The notes: generated by a model from the letters alone, not told the origin. A DNA stretch of 64,000 nucleotides from an uncultured delta proteobacterium (GCA_903901335.1 CAIUQR010000088.1:62001-126000), one strand, 5' to 3'; counted from the first letter of the stretch, positions 15,877-26,074 are shown. Numbers and translations are program-made.

Positions 15877-18155
15877 ATAATGTTCCCGGCACCAGGGGTA
15901 TAGGTGGTTGCGACAATGGTCGGGGTGATGACCACGCCTCCAACCTGGACCACGCCTGAGGTAGTGACCATTGGTGCATTGAGTTGGATCATCGATGCGG
16001 TCAATGAAATCTTGCCTGCTGCCTGGGCCTCGATCATAGGAGCCTCGATGGATACCTTGGCGTCTGATTTAATGCTGACACTCTGGGAACCATTGATATT
16101 GACCTGACCGCCTATGACATCTACGCTGCCGCCGATCACACTGACATTCCCCTGCTGACATTTTATAATGATTTGGTTGTCGGTTAGATTCTCTATCGTG
16201 ATAGTTTTTGCATCCGAGTCCAGACACATCATTAATTGCTTGGTCTTATCTCTTAATAGGATTCCTGGGTTAGGGGAATCATTTAAAAAGATTACATTTT
16301 CCTCTTCGGTCGAAAGTCCAATTTCGCTCCTTTCCTGGCTTTTAACTTGATAAATTCGATGCTTATCTGATGTTTTCAGATATATCGCATTGCCGTATTT
16401 GTTGTCAGCATCATACATCGTGAGCGTTTGTTTCTTTTTGTCCTTCCCGCCGCCTGTGTTGAGAGTAATGGAAGTCTCTCGGTCGCTAAACATCAGCCTA
16501 TGCTGATACGGGGTCAGGATAACGTTTTCAATTCTATCTTCCGGCTTCAGGGGAGGAGGATTTTTGCCATTGTAGACAACTCCCGTGATTAAAGGCTTGT
16601 CGGGGTCGCCTTCCAGGAAGGTGACGACAACCTCATCGCCCACCAGCGGATGGAACTGGAAACCATGATCGGATCCTGCATAGGGGTAGGCCACCCGCAG
16701 CCAGCAGGTTCTTTTCTCATCATCGGTTTTAGCGCGATCCCAGTGAAATTTCACCTTGGCCCGGCCCTTATCGTCCATATAGCATTTTTCGTCCTTCGGT
16801 CCCATTACCGTGGCTGTCTGCGGCCCCAGGATGGCCGGTTTGTAGGTAATACGCGGCGGGCGGAAGGCTGTTTGGGAAGGAAGGCACATGAAATCGTTGC
16901 TGTAGATCATCTGCGTATCCGGATGGCCGAACAGTTTTTCTAATATTTTTTTCACATCGTTGGCGATATCAAACACCGACAGCATTCCCAGAGGTCCAAG
17001 GGCCAGCAGGGGGAGCTGCGTCGGAATTCCCAGCTTTGATATCAAACCGGGAGCAATCTTGCCGATGGGAACAGGTCCCAGCTTGTCGACCCCCAGCGTA
17101 GTCAGGAGTCCAGTGATCAGGTCTCCAGGGCCGGTGATATCGGGGTCATCAGGGGCATTCTGCTGGAAACCTGAATGTTGAACGGAAAAGAGCATATATT
17201 CCTTATTGAATGCTCTGTGGGGATGCTTTTCCAATTTAAACAGAAAGCCGGGTACGAAACGGCAGCAATTGCTGCGTCCGGAACCGTAGGCGGTCTGGGC
17301 CTGCATTTCTTCAAAACGTGACCGGGCCAGTCTGTCGCCTTCGGATTTTTCCTGGAATTCACCAGGATAATCGTAAAGTTCCAGATTGGTCGCCTTGCCG
17401 TGCATGTTGCTCTGCAGCGAAAGGTCGGGTTTCTGATAGTTGAAATCGCGCAAGGTGACATTATTGGGACGTATTTGATTGCCGAAATGGTATTCAAATA
17501 CCGTCTCTTCCTTTAGTGTCTCATGGGTGATTTCGTGGAACAGCACTTCCGCCTTGCCATTGATCGCTTTATGGCACGAGGGGGCGTCAACCATAACCAG
17601 GGTGTGGTGTCCGGTTTGACTCCTGGTGTTAGATTGATGATCGAAATAAAAATAAATTCCTTCTTCCTCCATCAGCCGGGCAAGGAAATTATAATCCGAT
17701 TCACGGTATTGGACACAGTATTCTCTCTGAGGATACGAACCCCGCAGAAGTTTTTTATCCAGATGATCCGAGGTAATGCCAGCCTCATTGATCACCTCGC
17801 TGACAATTTCAGGCACGGACTTATTTTGGAAAATCCGGCAGTCAAACCGCTGGGTGAGTAACCAGAATATTGGTACCAGCTCGGCGAAAAAGATCGTCCG
17901 TTTGTCAACCTCCGCAATCCACGTGAACCGGGAGAGAATACCGGAAATCTGCCGGGTATCGGACCCGCTCTTGATGGTGAGCATCGCATCCTTGCCGAGC
18001 ATGTCTTCGGCCTTGATGTCATCACCTTCGGCCTGGAGATAAAGCTGGAATCCAAACAGTTGCGATAATCCTTCGGTTCCCTTGAAATTCGGTACCCGTA
18101 GTTTTGTCTTCAGCCCGGCGATCTCGAGGGTAAAGTCAGCTGTTGTGTATTCCAT
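15873..18155 (-). CDS. tssI: T6SS spike protein VgrG (TssI)
   Basis: This 760-residue protein has the gp27-like N-terminal base (FTLEIAGLKTKLRVPNF, REYCVQYRESDYNFLARLMEEEGIYFYF, a hallmark of VgrG), then the gp5-like OB region (KVKFHWDRAKTDDEKRTCWLRVA, YPYAGSDHGFQFHPLVGDEVVV, FLEGDPDKPLITG) and a C-terminal needle of repeating beta segments (NVSVIGGSVDVIGGQVNINGSQ). The chain ends shortly after the needle with no extra effector domain. VgrG trimers cap the Hcp tube and pierce the target. A middle insertion around residues 330-400, rich in Gly/Pro/Leu, is unusual and may be membrane-seeking or disordered. It lies between clpV and the HEAT-repeat gene. Confidence 0.95.
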   Translation of the reverse strand: MEYTTADFTLEIAGLKTKLRVPNFKGTEGLSQLFGFQLYLQAEGDDIKAEDMLGKDAMLTIKSGSDTRQISGILSRFTWIAEVDKRTIFFAELVPIFWLLTQRFDCRIFQNKSVPEIVSEVINEAGITSDHLDKKLLRGSYPQREYCVQYRESDYNFLARLMEEEGIYFYFDHQSNTRSQTGHHTLVMVDAPSCHKAINGKAEVLFHEITHETLKEETVFEYHFGNQIRPNNVTLRDFNYQKPDLSLQSNMHGKATNLELYDYPGEFQEKSEGDRLARSRFEEMQAQTAYGSGRSNCCRFVPGFLFKLEKHPHRAFNKEYMLFSVQHSGFQQNAPDDPDITGPGDLITGLLTTLGVDKLGPVPIGKIAPGLISKLGIPTQLPLLALGPLGMLSVFDIANDVKKILEKLFGHPDTQMIYSNDFMCLPSQTAFRPPRITYKPAILGPQTATVMGPKDEKCYMDDKGRAKVKFHWDRAKTDDEKRTCWLRVAYPYAGSDHGFQFHPLVGDEVVVTFLEGDPDKPLITGVVYNGKNPPPLKPEDRIENVILTPYQHRLMFSDRETSITLNTGGGKDKKKQTLTMYDADNKYGNAIYLKTSDKHRIYQVKSQERSEIGLSTEEENVIFLNDSPNPGILLRDKTKQLMMCLDSDAKTITIENLTDNQIIIKCQQGNVSVIGGSVDVIGGQVNINGSQSVSIKSDAKVSIEAPMIEAQAAGKISLTASMIQLNAPMVTTSGVVQVGGVVITPTIVATTYTPGAGNII

Positions 18156-18194
18156 ATCGTCTCTTCCAGGATGAGGTTATTGGTTCAGTGGACA

Positions 18195-20855
18195 TTATGC
18201 TTCTTCTTGAAACATGATGCTGAATTCTCCCTGTGGATCGATATCCAGGGACACATTTTCAGGCATCGCAGCGGTGCTCATCCGGACCAGGATCTCTTTA
18301 GACATCCGGGGGAGCACTGTGCCATTCATGATATGATCGATGTTTCTGGCCCCGGTTTCCACCTCCGTGCACCTGGCGGCGATCTGTTCAACCACGCCAC
18401 TGCTGTAGGTGAGCTTGATCTTGTGGGTCTCGGCCATTCTGGCGGCAAGCTTGTTGAGCTTCAATACGACAATATCGTTGAGAATGCTGTTGGGAAGAAT
18501 CATATAGGGAACGACCGTCATTCTTGCCAGAAGCGCCGGTTTGAAATGGTTGTTCAGGATGGGCCGGATGGCGCTCATTATTGTCTCGGCCGGCAAGGGT
18601 TCATCGCTGCTGCATAATTCCGTAATAACATCGGTGGCCAGGTTGCTGGTCAGGAAGATCACCGTATTCTTAAAATTAATATTTCTGCCCTCGCCGTCTG
18701 AAAGCGACCCTTTGTCGAAGACCTGGTAGAACAGGTTCATCACATCCAGGCTGGCCTTTTCCACCTCGTCGAGGAGCACCACGGAATATGGCCGCTGCCG
18801 AACGGCCTCGGTCAGAACGCCACCCTCGCCATAGCCGACGTAGCCCGGCGGGGAGCCGACCAGGCGGCTCAGGGTATGTTTTTCCTGGAACTCACTCATG
18901 TTAATCGAGGTGACAAAGCGTTCGCCGCCGAAGATAAGGTCGGCCAGGGCCAGTGCGGTTTCGGTCTTGCCGACACCGCTGGGGCCGACAAGCAGAAAGA
19001 TGCCCAAGGGCTGCGCGGGGTCTTTGAGGCCGGATTTTGCGGACTTTATGACCTCGGCGATCATCTCCAGGCCACGATCCTGTCCTTTAATCCGCTCCTT
19101 GAGTTTTTCTTCCAACTGGACAATATTTGCTGCCTGGTCCCGCATGACCCGGCCAAGGGGGATGCCGGTCCAATCGGACACGACCTTGGCTACGACGTCG
19201 GGATCGACCTCGATGCGGATAAGTGGGTCATCGCCCTGGAGATTTGCCAGGTCTTTGGTCGTTTCGGCCAGCTCGATCTCCAATTGAGCGATCTGTGACC
19301 GGATCTCTTCAGTCTGAGAAGGCTGCTCCTTGAGTGCGAGGAGTTCTTTACGTTGAGCAATCAGTTTGAAGGCCATTTCTTGCTCTCTTCGCCAACGCTC
19401 CGTCAACTCACCGACGAGATTGCCGAGTTTTTCCAGTTCATTTATAATCTCTGTAAGCCGTCCCTCGTCAATGGCCAGACTATTCAGCCGATCCCGTTCG
19501 ATGGCCTTTTGCTCGCGAGTCAAGGCCTGCATTGAGCGTTCATGGTCTTCAATAGTATCGGGTTTGGCGGTTAACAGCACCTTCACCCTGGCGGCGCTGG
19601 TATCCAGAAGATCGACGGCCTTGTCGGGCAGCTGGCGCCCTGAAATATACCTGCTGGAGAGTTCGGCTGCGGCGACGATGGCGTCATCCCTGACGATCAC
19701 ACCGTGGGCCTCCTCATATTTTTGTTTCAGTCCCCGCAGGATCAAAGTGGCGGTCTCGCGGGAAGGCTCCTCCAGTTTAACCAGCTGGAACCTTCTGGCC
19801 AGGGCCGGATCTTTCTCGAAATATTTCTTGTACTCGGACCAGGTCGTCGCGGCCACAGTGCGGAGTTCGCCTCTGGCCAGGGCCGGCTTCAGAAGATTTG
19901 CCGCATCGCTCTGGCCGGCCGTGCCTCCGGCGCCGATCAGGGTATGCGCCTCGTCGATAAAGAGGATGATGGGTTTTGCCGAGGCTTTAATTTCCGAGAT
20001 GACCGATTTCAGGCGGTTTTCAAACTCGCCCTTCATGCCGGCTCCGGCCTGGAGCAGCCCCATGTCCAGTCCCAGGATCGATACATTGCGAAGGAGGTCG
20101 GGGACATCATTTTCAACCACCCGCAGGGCCAGACCTTCAACCACCGCTGTCTTGCCGACACCCGCTTCGCCGACGACGATGGGGTTGTTTTTTCGCCTTC
20201 GGGCCAGGATGTCGACCATCTGTCTGATTTCCCGGTCGCGCCCAAAGACCGGGTCGATCTCACCGGCCTTGGCCTTGGCGGTAAAGTCGACGCAGAACTT
20301 GCCGAGGGCGGTCGCGTCACGCGGGGGGAGATCCTCGCCGGCGGCGCCTGGTTCCGCAGAGGCCTGCTGTTCACTGGATTGTTTGACGATTGCCCAGAAA
20401 TCGGCCTTCAACGCATCAAGGCCGATGGGCCTGATGATGTCTGTGAATCGGCCTGAAGTGAAACGGGCGGGATTCATCAGAAGCGAAATCAAAAGAGCGC
20501 CGGAACGCACCTTTGATTCATTGTGGTCGACTGAAGCGATCAACCATGCGTCCTGAAACAGTTCTAACAGAAGAGGAGAGAAAACGGGCTTGGCGGCATT
20601 CCCACTTCTGAATTCTTCAAGGGTCTGATCGATACTGCGGGCGAATCTGCCGGGTTCAATGCCGAAATGATGCAGGATCAGGGAGATGTCCGCTTGGGGG
20701 TCTTCCAGGACCTTGGCCAGAAAATGTTCAAGGGTAACCTCGTAATGGCTCCGGGAGACACAGAGCCCGGCTGCCGCTTCAAGGCAGCGAGTACAGAATG
20801 GGTTGAGACGGCCCAAAAGTGATCGAATGTCGACAGTCAGCATAGTGTTCTCCAT
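18195..20855 (-). CDS. tssH: T6SS sheath-recycling AAA+ ATPase ClpV (TssH)
   Basis: This 886-residue protein has the Clp/ClpV layout: an N-terminal repeat domain that binds TssC, then two AAA+ modules. The first has Walker A GEAGVGKT (229-236) and Walker B ILFIDEAHTLIGAGG. A coiled-coil middle domain follows (SQTEEIRSQIAQLEIELAE). The second has Walker A GPSGVGKT (624-631) and Walker B VVLLDEVEKA. ClpV disassembles contracted sheath with ATP so that subunits can be reused. The start at 20855 (MENTMLTVDIRSLLGRL) fits other ClpVs. It lies after tssG in the usual E-F-G-H order, 53 bases away. A substrate-binding pore Tyr segment (SPPGYVGYGEGG) is visible in module two. Confidence 0.96.
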   Translation of the reverse strand: MENTMLTVDIRSLLGRLNPFCTRCLEAAAGLCVSRSHYEVTLEHFLAKVLEDPQADISLILHHFGIEPGRFARSIDQTLEEFRSGNAAKPVFSPLLLELFQDAWLIASVDHNESKVRSGALLISLLMNPARFTSGRFTDIIRPIGLDALKADFWAIVKQSSEQQASAEPGAAGEDLPPRDATALGKFCVDFTAKAKAGEIDPVFGRDREIRQMVDILARRRKNNPIVVGEAGVGKTAVVEGLALRVVENDVPDLLRNVSILGLDMGLLQAGAGMKGEFENRLKSVISEIKASAKPIILFIDEAHTLIGAGGTAGQSDAANLLKPALARGELRTVAATTWSEYKKYFEKDPALARRFQLVKLEEPSRETATLILRGLKQKYEEAHGVIVRDDAIVAAAELSSRYISGRQLPDKAVDLLDTSAARVKVLLTAKPDTIEDHERSMQALTREQKAIERDRLNSLAIDEGRLTEIINELEKLGNLVGELTERWRREQEMAFKLIAQRKELLALKEQPSQTEEIRSQIAQLEIELAETTKDLANLQGDDPLIRIEVDPDVVAKVVSDWTGIPLGRVMRDQAANIVQLEEKLKERIKGQDRGLEMIAEVIKSAKSGLKDPAQPLGIFLLVGPSGVGKTETALALADLIFGGERFVTSINMSEFQEKHTLSRLVGSPPGYVGYGEGGVLTEAVRQRPYSVVLLDEVEKASLDVMNLFYQVFDKGSLSDGEGRNINFKNTVIFLTSNLATDVITELCSSDEPLPAETIMSAIRPILNNHFKPALLARMTVVPYMILPNSILNDIVVLKLNKLAARMAETHKIKLTYSSGVVEQIAARCTEVETGARNIDHIMNGTVLPRMSKEILVRMSTAAMPENVSLDIDPQGEFSIMFQEEA

Positions 20856-20908
20856 TATAAGGAAGTATCTTCCGGTTCTGGTCTGTTACGACCTGGTATT
20901 TTAAAGCA

Positions 20909-21937
20909 TCAATTCGTTGCCTCTAGCTCGGGATAAAAGCGGCTGGTCGTGCTGCCCATTGTTTCTCCTGAAAAGAGCCATGTGTCACGGCCGAGGCTGG
21001 CCCATTGCCCCCCACCAAGACAGACTTTCTGTGCCTGGTTTGCCGCCATGATCACATCAATATCATATTCGAGCGGATCCAGGACAAACATTCCGGTGAG
21101 GAAGACCAGTTTGTTGTACATCTCGCTCCCGGGAATAAAGGCCCGATACTTCTGCTCGTCCAGGGGGCCGACCCGGATACGGAATTTCCCCATCCGGTCA
21201 TCGATCTCTTCACCGACAAAACTGTCCACGCCAAGCACATTCATACCGCCTAACCGAAGCTGTTGGCTTTCAGGAATTCTGGCCTTCCTGAGCACACAGG
21301 GAAGAATATCCACCGGCAGATGCAGGTAGTCCTGGAGCAAGGTCTTCAGGCCAAGGGCGGAACGGGGTGATTGAGAGAAAAGACCAATATATCGAAGGAG
21401 GTGTTCAGGCTTTTCGATATTCTGACGAAAACCCGTCTCACCCAGTCCGAGCAGGCAGAAGAGTCGAGTGATATGGGCTGTGTCCCGTTCTTCGTTCACC
21501 TGTTGAAACTGACGGTATTTCACCCAGCTTTTAAAAAGAAGATGGTATAAACGCTGGTGGATGATGTCGATGAAGCCCTTCGCTGCTTTGGCGTCATCAT
21601 TCACCTCATCCATCAGATCCTCGGTGTAGAAGGTGGGAAGAGGCGAGGAAACGCCATAGAGGCCGAAGAAGTTCGCTGTAACTTTATATTTGGCGGTGTT
21701 TATGTCGGAAAGATCCTCAATTTTTTGAATATCCGCCGCAGGAAAGGCCAGGGAAAGAAGAGGCTCAATCCGTATATGAGAAAAGTCTGAGTGTTCTGGA
21801 GTATCCTGGGTTGAGACATAATGCCGCAGGAGTCGTATGGCCTGAAAAAAGGAAAAAGATGACCCTTCTTTCAAGAGAGACAGCTTGAGGTCAAGCTTTT
21901 TTATATCAGGGGACGTTCCCCGATCTTCGCCGGCCAT
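20909..21937 (-). CDS. tssG: T6SS baseplate protein TssG
   Basis: This 342-residue protein matches TssG (ImpH/VasB) in length and in its hallmark N-terminus, LLKEGSSFSFFQAIRLLRHY, followed by the SDFSHIRIEPLLSLAFPAADI stretch and the FFGLYGVSSPLPTFYTEDLM motif. TssG bridges TssF and TssK in the T6SS baseplate wedge (TssE-TssF-TssG-TssK). The gene overlaps the 3' end of tssF by 37 bases, which suggests translational coupling between the two wedge subunits. The start at 21937 gives the usual short acidic leader before the conserved segment. Confidence 0.94.
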   Translation of the reverse strand: MAGEDRGTSPDIKKLDLKLSLLKEGSSFSFFQAIRLLRHYVSTQDTPEHSDFSHIRIEPLLSLAFPAADIQKIEDLSDINTAKYKVTANFFGLYGVSSPLPTFYTEDLMDEVNDDAKAAKGFIDIIHQRLYHLLFKSWVKYRQFQQVNEERDTAHITRLFCLLGLGETGFRQNIEKPEHLLRYIGLFSQSPRSALGLKTLLQDYLHLPVDILPCVLRKARIPESQQLRLGGMNVLGVDSFVGEEIDDRMGKFRIRVGPLDEQKYRAFIPGSEMYNKLVFLTGMFVLDPLEYDIDVIMAANQAQKVCLGGGQWASLGRDTWLFSGETMGSTTSRFYPELEATN

Positions 21938-23634
21938 GTAAAGGTATCTCCACTGAGCGTTTCTTTGAGGATAAAATGCGTGTATGAATTCAAGGATGCG
22001 TAGACTGCAAAGAACTCATTGAGAACTGAACCGAACAGATAGAGATCCCCTTGGCTGGCAAAATAATCGGACCGTGCCTTACAGGTAATTTCTCTTCCTC
22101 GCAGCAACAGACCCGACACCAACCTATCGGTTCCCTTCGACTGGATGGATTCAATGCCGGCGATGCGTTTCTGGTTGGCGATAAGGGCGGAACGGTCTTG
22201 ATTGTCGGGGAAAAGATAGAGCCCAAGGAGGGATTTGAAATTATCGGTGCTGGCGAGAGAAATGTAATTCAGGGAGAGATGGGCCAGCAATCTCCACAAC
22301 AGATTTGAGCCAAGAGGTGGCAGGACTTCAGAGCTTGGCGGGGTAATATTTGTGAATTCAACAAGTTCGGGAGAGGAATCGGTTGGCTGTGAAATGTCTC
22401 CAACCTGTATCTTCTCCGGCAACGTGCCATTCGTGCAGGTCACGTCGATACTGAGGGTCTCCGACAGTGGGGGACCCGCTTCAAGAGGATAGGCAACGGA
22501 AAGGTAGATATCTGTTTTTCGACGGGAAGGGGATTTTTTTTGAGTGACATTATAGACTAAGCCCGAGGCAAGATCCCGGTTGAAATGATCAAAATGTTTA
22601 TAATCCCTTATGGTCGCTGATCCCTGGATATAGCCTACAACCTTGTCGACGGAGTATATTTGAAAGTGGTCAACATTTCCTCCGGAAGAAGTGATTCGAT
22701 ATTCCGTACGTTTGTGATCCAGACGGATGGGGTCAGCCTCATAGGGGAAGAGATTGATGACCGGAGTGGCAAAGAGGACAAAGTCCTGCGTACGTATTCT
22801 GGGCGGAGAAAACGGCAACTTATCCAACTCGAAAGAGACTTCGAATGTAGTGCCGTCACCCCGCCCGGTCCATTTCTCGATGCCGGTAACATCAAGAAAG
22901 AGAAAATTATTCGGCAGGTTGAAATATTCCTGCAACAGTCTATAGCCCGGAAATGAGTTTCCAGGGTACGGAATTGAACCGCTGTCCGGGGATAGACCCA
23001 CGGGTTTGAGATGATCGGGCGTCAGCGAAAATGTGTGCTTGCTATCCGGTTCAGTAAAGACAATCCGTTTCAGGTACCGTCGAAGCAGGTAATACCGATC
23101 GGTAGCATCGGGATAATCGCCTGCCAGATGCAGCCTGAGATGTCCAGCCTGCCATTTTTTGAGGGGAACCCCCTTGAGTTCAAATTGCAGGACGACTGCA
23201 GCCGGCTTTCCTGGTTGTTCCCGAAAGCTTGCCTGCTGAAGGACAAGGGGTTGTACCTGGACATCATAGCAGGTTTTGAACAGACAGGTGGTCCCGGCAA
23301 TGGGGACAGAGGCTAGCTGGACGCCGGCGGCAATGTCCAAGGCCTGCTTCAATGAGGGTTTCGGGGTGAAGGCAACAATGGAGCTGGCGGGTACAGGGCG
23401 GAGGTAATGCGGCCAGATAAGTTGAACCAGATCATGGACTATTTCCGGAAAGTCGTCATCCAGTTTTTCCCGGACAAGTGCTGTTAGGAAAGCGACGCCT
23501 TCCAATAGCCGTTCCACATCGGGATCGGCTGTCGGACCGCTCAACATGGAGGCTATGGCAGGATTGGTTTCGGCGAATTCTTTGCCCAAATCCCGAAGTG
23601 CTGCCAGTTCCTGAAGGTAGTAGCGATTGAGCAT
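21901..23634 (-). CDS. tssF: T6SS baseplate protein TssF
   Basis: The protein begins MLNRYYLQELAALRDLGKEFAETNPAIASML and continues DPDVERLLEGVAFLTALVREKLDDDFPEIVHDLV, which is the signature of TssF (ImpG/VasA). The length (577 residues) is normal. Two copies assemble with one TssG and with TssE and TssK into each baseplate wedge that surrounds VgrG. The start lies seven bases past the tssE stop, and the 3' end overlaps tssG, so tssE, tssF and tssG are tightly coupled. No oddity is seen. Confidence 0.95.
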   Translation of the reverse strand: MLNRYYLQELAALRDLGKEFAETNPAIASMLSGPTADPDVERLLEGVAFLTALVREKLDDDFPEIVHDLVQLIWPHYLRPVPASSIVAFTPKPSLKQALDIAAGVQLASVPIAGTTCLFKTCYDVQVQPLVLQQASFREQPGKPAAVVLQFELKGVPLKKWQAGHLRLHLAGDYPDATDRYYLLRRYLKRIVFTEPDSKHTFSLTPDHLKPVGLSPDSGSIPYPGNSFPGYRLLQEYFNLPNNFLFLDVTGIEKWTGRGDGTTFEVSFELDKLPFSPPRIRTQDFVLFATPVINLFPYEADPIRLDHKRTEYRITSSGGNVDHFQIYSVDKVVGYIQGSATIRDYKHFDHFNRDLASGLVYNVTQKKSPSRRKTDIYLSVAYPLEAGPPLSETLSIDVTCTNGTLPEKIQVGDISQPTDSSPELVEFTNITPPSSEVLPPLGSNLLWRLLAHLSLNYISLASTDNFKSLLGLYLFPDNQDRSALIANQKRIAGIESIQSKGTDRLVSGLLLRGREITCKARSDYFASQGDLYLFGSVLNEFFAVYASLNSYTHFILKETLSGDTFTWPAKIGERPLI

Positions 23635-23640
23635 TGGTGA

Positions 23641-24045
23641 CTATCGTTTTATGCGGATTTTCCCATCGGTATCAAGTTGACTCTGAAAGAGTACCGATGT
23701 ATTGCTCGCCAGCTTGGCAGAGATTTCAAATCCGACGGAAAATCCGTCGTTGTCCTGATGGACAAACCTCACCCTTACTGCCTTTAGGCGCGGCTCATAG
23801 TGGATGATGGTCTGCTCGATTGCCCGTTCGAGGTCCCGAAGCGAGTCAGGAAAATTCTGCGCGAACTCCGTATAATCAGGAATCCCGTAGTCATCAGCGA
23901 TAGGGACATTCCCACGGCGGGTGTTTAAGATGCGGGTCAAGTGATCAAGAACGGAATCAATCACCCTTCCGGTATCTTCATTCTCCCGCCGATGGGGATT
24001 TTTCTCACGAAGCCGGATTCGTTCAAGCAACCGTGCTTCTCGCAT
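23641..24045 (-). CDS. tssE: T6SS baseplate protein TssE (gp25-like)
   Basis: A 134-residue gp25/lysozyme-like-superfamily baseplate protein. It opens LLERIRLREKNPHRRENED, then SVLDHLTRILNTRRGNVPIADDYGIPDY, the segment with which TssE proteins join the sheath end to the baseplate, and LERAIEQTIIHYEPRLKAVRV, which carries the EPR motif conserved in gp25 proteins. It lies 13 bases after hcp and 7 bases before tssF in the operon direction. Confidence 0.95.
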   Translation of the reverse strand: MREARLLERIRLREKNPHRRENEDTGRVIDSVLDHLTRILNTRRGNVPIADDYGIPDYTEFAQNFPDSLRDLERAIEQTIIHYEPRLKAVRVRFVHQDNDGFSVGFEISAKLASNTSVLFQSQLDTDGKIRIKR

Positions 24046-24058
24046 GGGCTGCTACCGT

Positions 24059-24559
24059 TTAGACCCGGGCTTCCCAGTCATCGCCGGCTGTAATACCGCC
24101 ATCCTCCCATGTCCACTCAATCTTCTGATAGGTAAAGGAGATGAACTCGCGTTCTGTGTACCGCGTTAGTTCAGGGTTCTTATTGTTCAACATTTCAAAC
24201 TTGATTGACGCGATGTTCGCGTTCGTCAGTTTGATGGTGTAATGCTGTTTTTCCTGTCCAACGCCGCCGGCTGCTTTGATATTCGGCGTCCAAAACTGGA
24301 TTACAAGGGTTGATATGTTTTCATTAGTACAGAGGATGTTATAAAGTATGGGTGATGACTTGTCCAGTTCCTTGAGGATTGTAAGAGGCTTATGCATCCG
24401 TTGTCCTGTCGGCAGACCCGACTGGGGATCACGCGGAGAGATTATGTCGTGTTCAACGGCAATGACCATAATGGAATCTTCTCGTCCCTTCTGTGTGACG
24501 GATCCCTTCACATCGCCTGATTTCGCTCCTTTCAGCTTCATATACGCGTTTAATGCCAT
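24059..24559 (-). CDS. hcp: T6SS tube protein Hcp (TssD)
   Basis: This 166-residue Hcp begins MALNAYMKLKGAKSGDVKGSVTQKG, with the AYMKLKGxKxG and IMVIAVEHDIISP segments of the Hcp1 family. Hexameric rings stack into the inner tube that is propelled with VgrG and carries small effectors. The gene has an excellent ribosome binding site (AAGGAGG with good spacing), in line with the high copy number needed for the tube. It follows tssC by 15 bases in the usual B-C-D-E order. There is no C-terminal extension that would mark an evolved, toxin-bearing Hcp. Confidence 0.96.
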   Translation of the reverse strand: MALNAYMKLKGAKSGDVKGSVTQKGREDSIMVIAVEHDIISPRDPQSGLPTGQRMHKPLTILKELDKSSPILYNILCTNENISTLVIQFWTPNIKAAGGVGQEKQHYTIKLTNANIASIKFEMLNNKNPELTRYTEREFISFTYQKIEWTWEDGGITAGDDWEARV

Positions 24560-24574
24560 AGGTGATCCTCCTTA

Positions 24575-26059
24575 TTATTTTGTATCGAGTTTTCCAACCA
24601 GTGAAAGGGTGAATGAGGCCCCCATATATTTGAAATGAGGACGAACTTTCAACCCGACTTTATACCATCCCGGCTCGCCGGGGACACTGTCGACCGTGAC
24701 CTGCGCGGCTCTAAGCGGCCTGCGGCTCCGAGCCTCCTGCGAAGGATTTTCCATTTCAGAGACATATTGGCCGATCCATTTATTGAGTTCCTCTTCGAGA
24801 TCCGAGCGTTCCTTCCAGGTGCCGATGTTTTCCCGCTGGATTACCTTAAGGTAGTGGGCAAGGCGGTTGATGACAAACATGTAGGGGAGTTGGAGACCGA
24901 GTTTGTAGTTGAGTTCCGCCTCCTTTCCCTCTTTGCTGATGCCGAAATTCTTTGCCTTTTGGACAGAGTTGGCTGAAAAAAACGCTGCATTGTCACTGCC
25001 TTTTCGATATGTCAGGGCAATGAACCCCTCTTCCGCCAGCTCAAACTCTCTGCGCTCGGAGATCATGACCTCGGTGGGAATCTTGGTCTGGGTCGCACCC
25101 ATCGCCTCATATTGGTGCATGTGCAGATCCTGCACGGCACCTCCTCCCTGAGGGCCGATAATATTTGCACACCAGCGGTATTTGGCGAAGCTCTCGGTAA
25201 GTCTGCCCGTAAAGGCAAAGGCCGAATTTCCCCAGAGATACTGGTCATGTCCTTTGGAGACATTCTCTTCATAGACGAACGACTTAATCGAAACATCATC
25301 CTTATTATAAGGCAAACGGAGCAGGAATCTTGGCAGAGTGAGGCCCACGTACCGTGCATCTTCAGACTCACGGAACGCCTGCCATTTTATATACTTCGGA
25401 CCTTCAAAAATGGATTTGAGATCCTTCAGGTTTGGAAGTTCGTTGAAGTCTTCCAGGTCAAAGAATTGCGGTCCGGCGGCTGCGATAAAAGGTGCATGGG
25501 CCATGGCCGATACACTGGCAATATTCTGCAGGAGTTTCATGTCCTGCGGTCCAGGACCGAAATCATAGTTGCCAATCATTGCCGCATAAGGCTGGCCGCC
25601 GAATTGTCCATATTCAGCGGTGTATACGGTTTTATACAAGCCCGATTTCGGAATTTCCGGGGCATCTTCAAAATCCGTAATAAGATCTTCTTTGCTGATA
25701 TTAATCATTTCGATCTTAATATTTTCTCTGAAGTCGGTGTTATCGACCATGTATTTCAGAGATCGCCAGGCGGATTCAAGTTTCTGGTAGTCGGGATGAT
25801 GGAGGATGGCGTCAACCTGCAGACTCAGTTTGGCGTCAATCTCTGCTATCATTTCGTCGACAACAGCCTTAGTGACCTTGTTCACCATCTTTCCAGGCTC
25901 AATGAGTTGAGCAAGAAGTGCCTCAACACCTTTTTTCGCCATGCCGTAGGCTTCGTCGGCCGGTTTGAGCTTTGTGGCCTGGGTGATTTCTTCAAGCAAA
26001 GAAAACTGCTCGACTGTCTGTTGTTCTCCAGGAGCAGTCTGTTCTTGTTCTCCGGACAT
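24575..26059 (-). CDS. tssC: T6SS sheath large subunit TssC
   Basis: This 494-residue protein has all the landmarks of TssC (VipB/ImpC): VDAILHHPDYQKLESAW, a MIGNYDFGPGPQD segment, FFDLEDFNELPNLKDL, YIKWQAFRESEDARYVGLTLPRFLLRLPY and a C-terminal FKYMGASFTLSLVGKLD strand. With TssB it forms the contractile outer sheath around the Hcp tube, and it is the partner that ClpV pulls on after contraction. It lies 15 bases after tssB. A divergent TssB-TssC fusion elsewhere in the cluster (11516-13084) is clearly a different protein. Confidence 0.96.
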   Translation of the reverse strand: MSGEQEQTAPGEQQTVEQFSLLEEITQATKLKPADEAYGMAKKGVEALLAQLIEPGKMVNKVTKAVVDEMIAEIDAKLSLQVDAILHHPDYQKLESAWRSLKYMVDNTDFRENIKIEMINISKEDLITDFEDAPEIPKSGLYKTVYTAEYGQFGGQPYAAMIGNYDFGPGPQDMKLLQNIASVSAMAHAPFIAAAGPQFFDLEDFNELPNLKDLKSIFEGPKYIKWQAFRESEDARYVGLTLPRFLLRLPYNKDDVSIKSFVYEENVSKGHDQYLWGNSAFAFTGRLTESFAKYRWCANIIGPQGGGAVQDLHMHQYEAMGATQTKIPTEVMISERREFELAEEGFIALTYRKGSDNAAFFSANSVQKAKNFGISKEGKEAELNYKLGLQLPYMFVINRLAHYLKVIQRENIGTWKERSDLEEELNKWIGQYVSEMENPSQEARSRRPLRAAQVTVDSVPGEPGWYKVGLKVRPHFKYMGASFTLSLVGKLDTK

Positions 26060-26074
26060 ATAATCCCCCCTCCC

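Noticed and set aside
19366..20556. 396-codon plus-strand frame opposite clpV
   Set aside because: Ser/Arg-rich complement of the ClpV ATPase modules; no domain visible.
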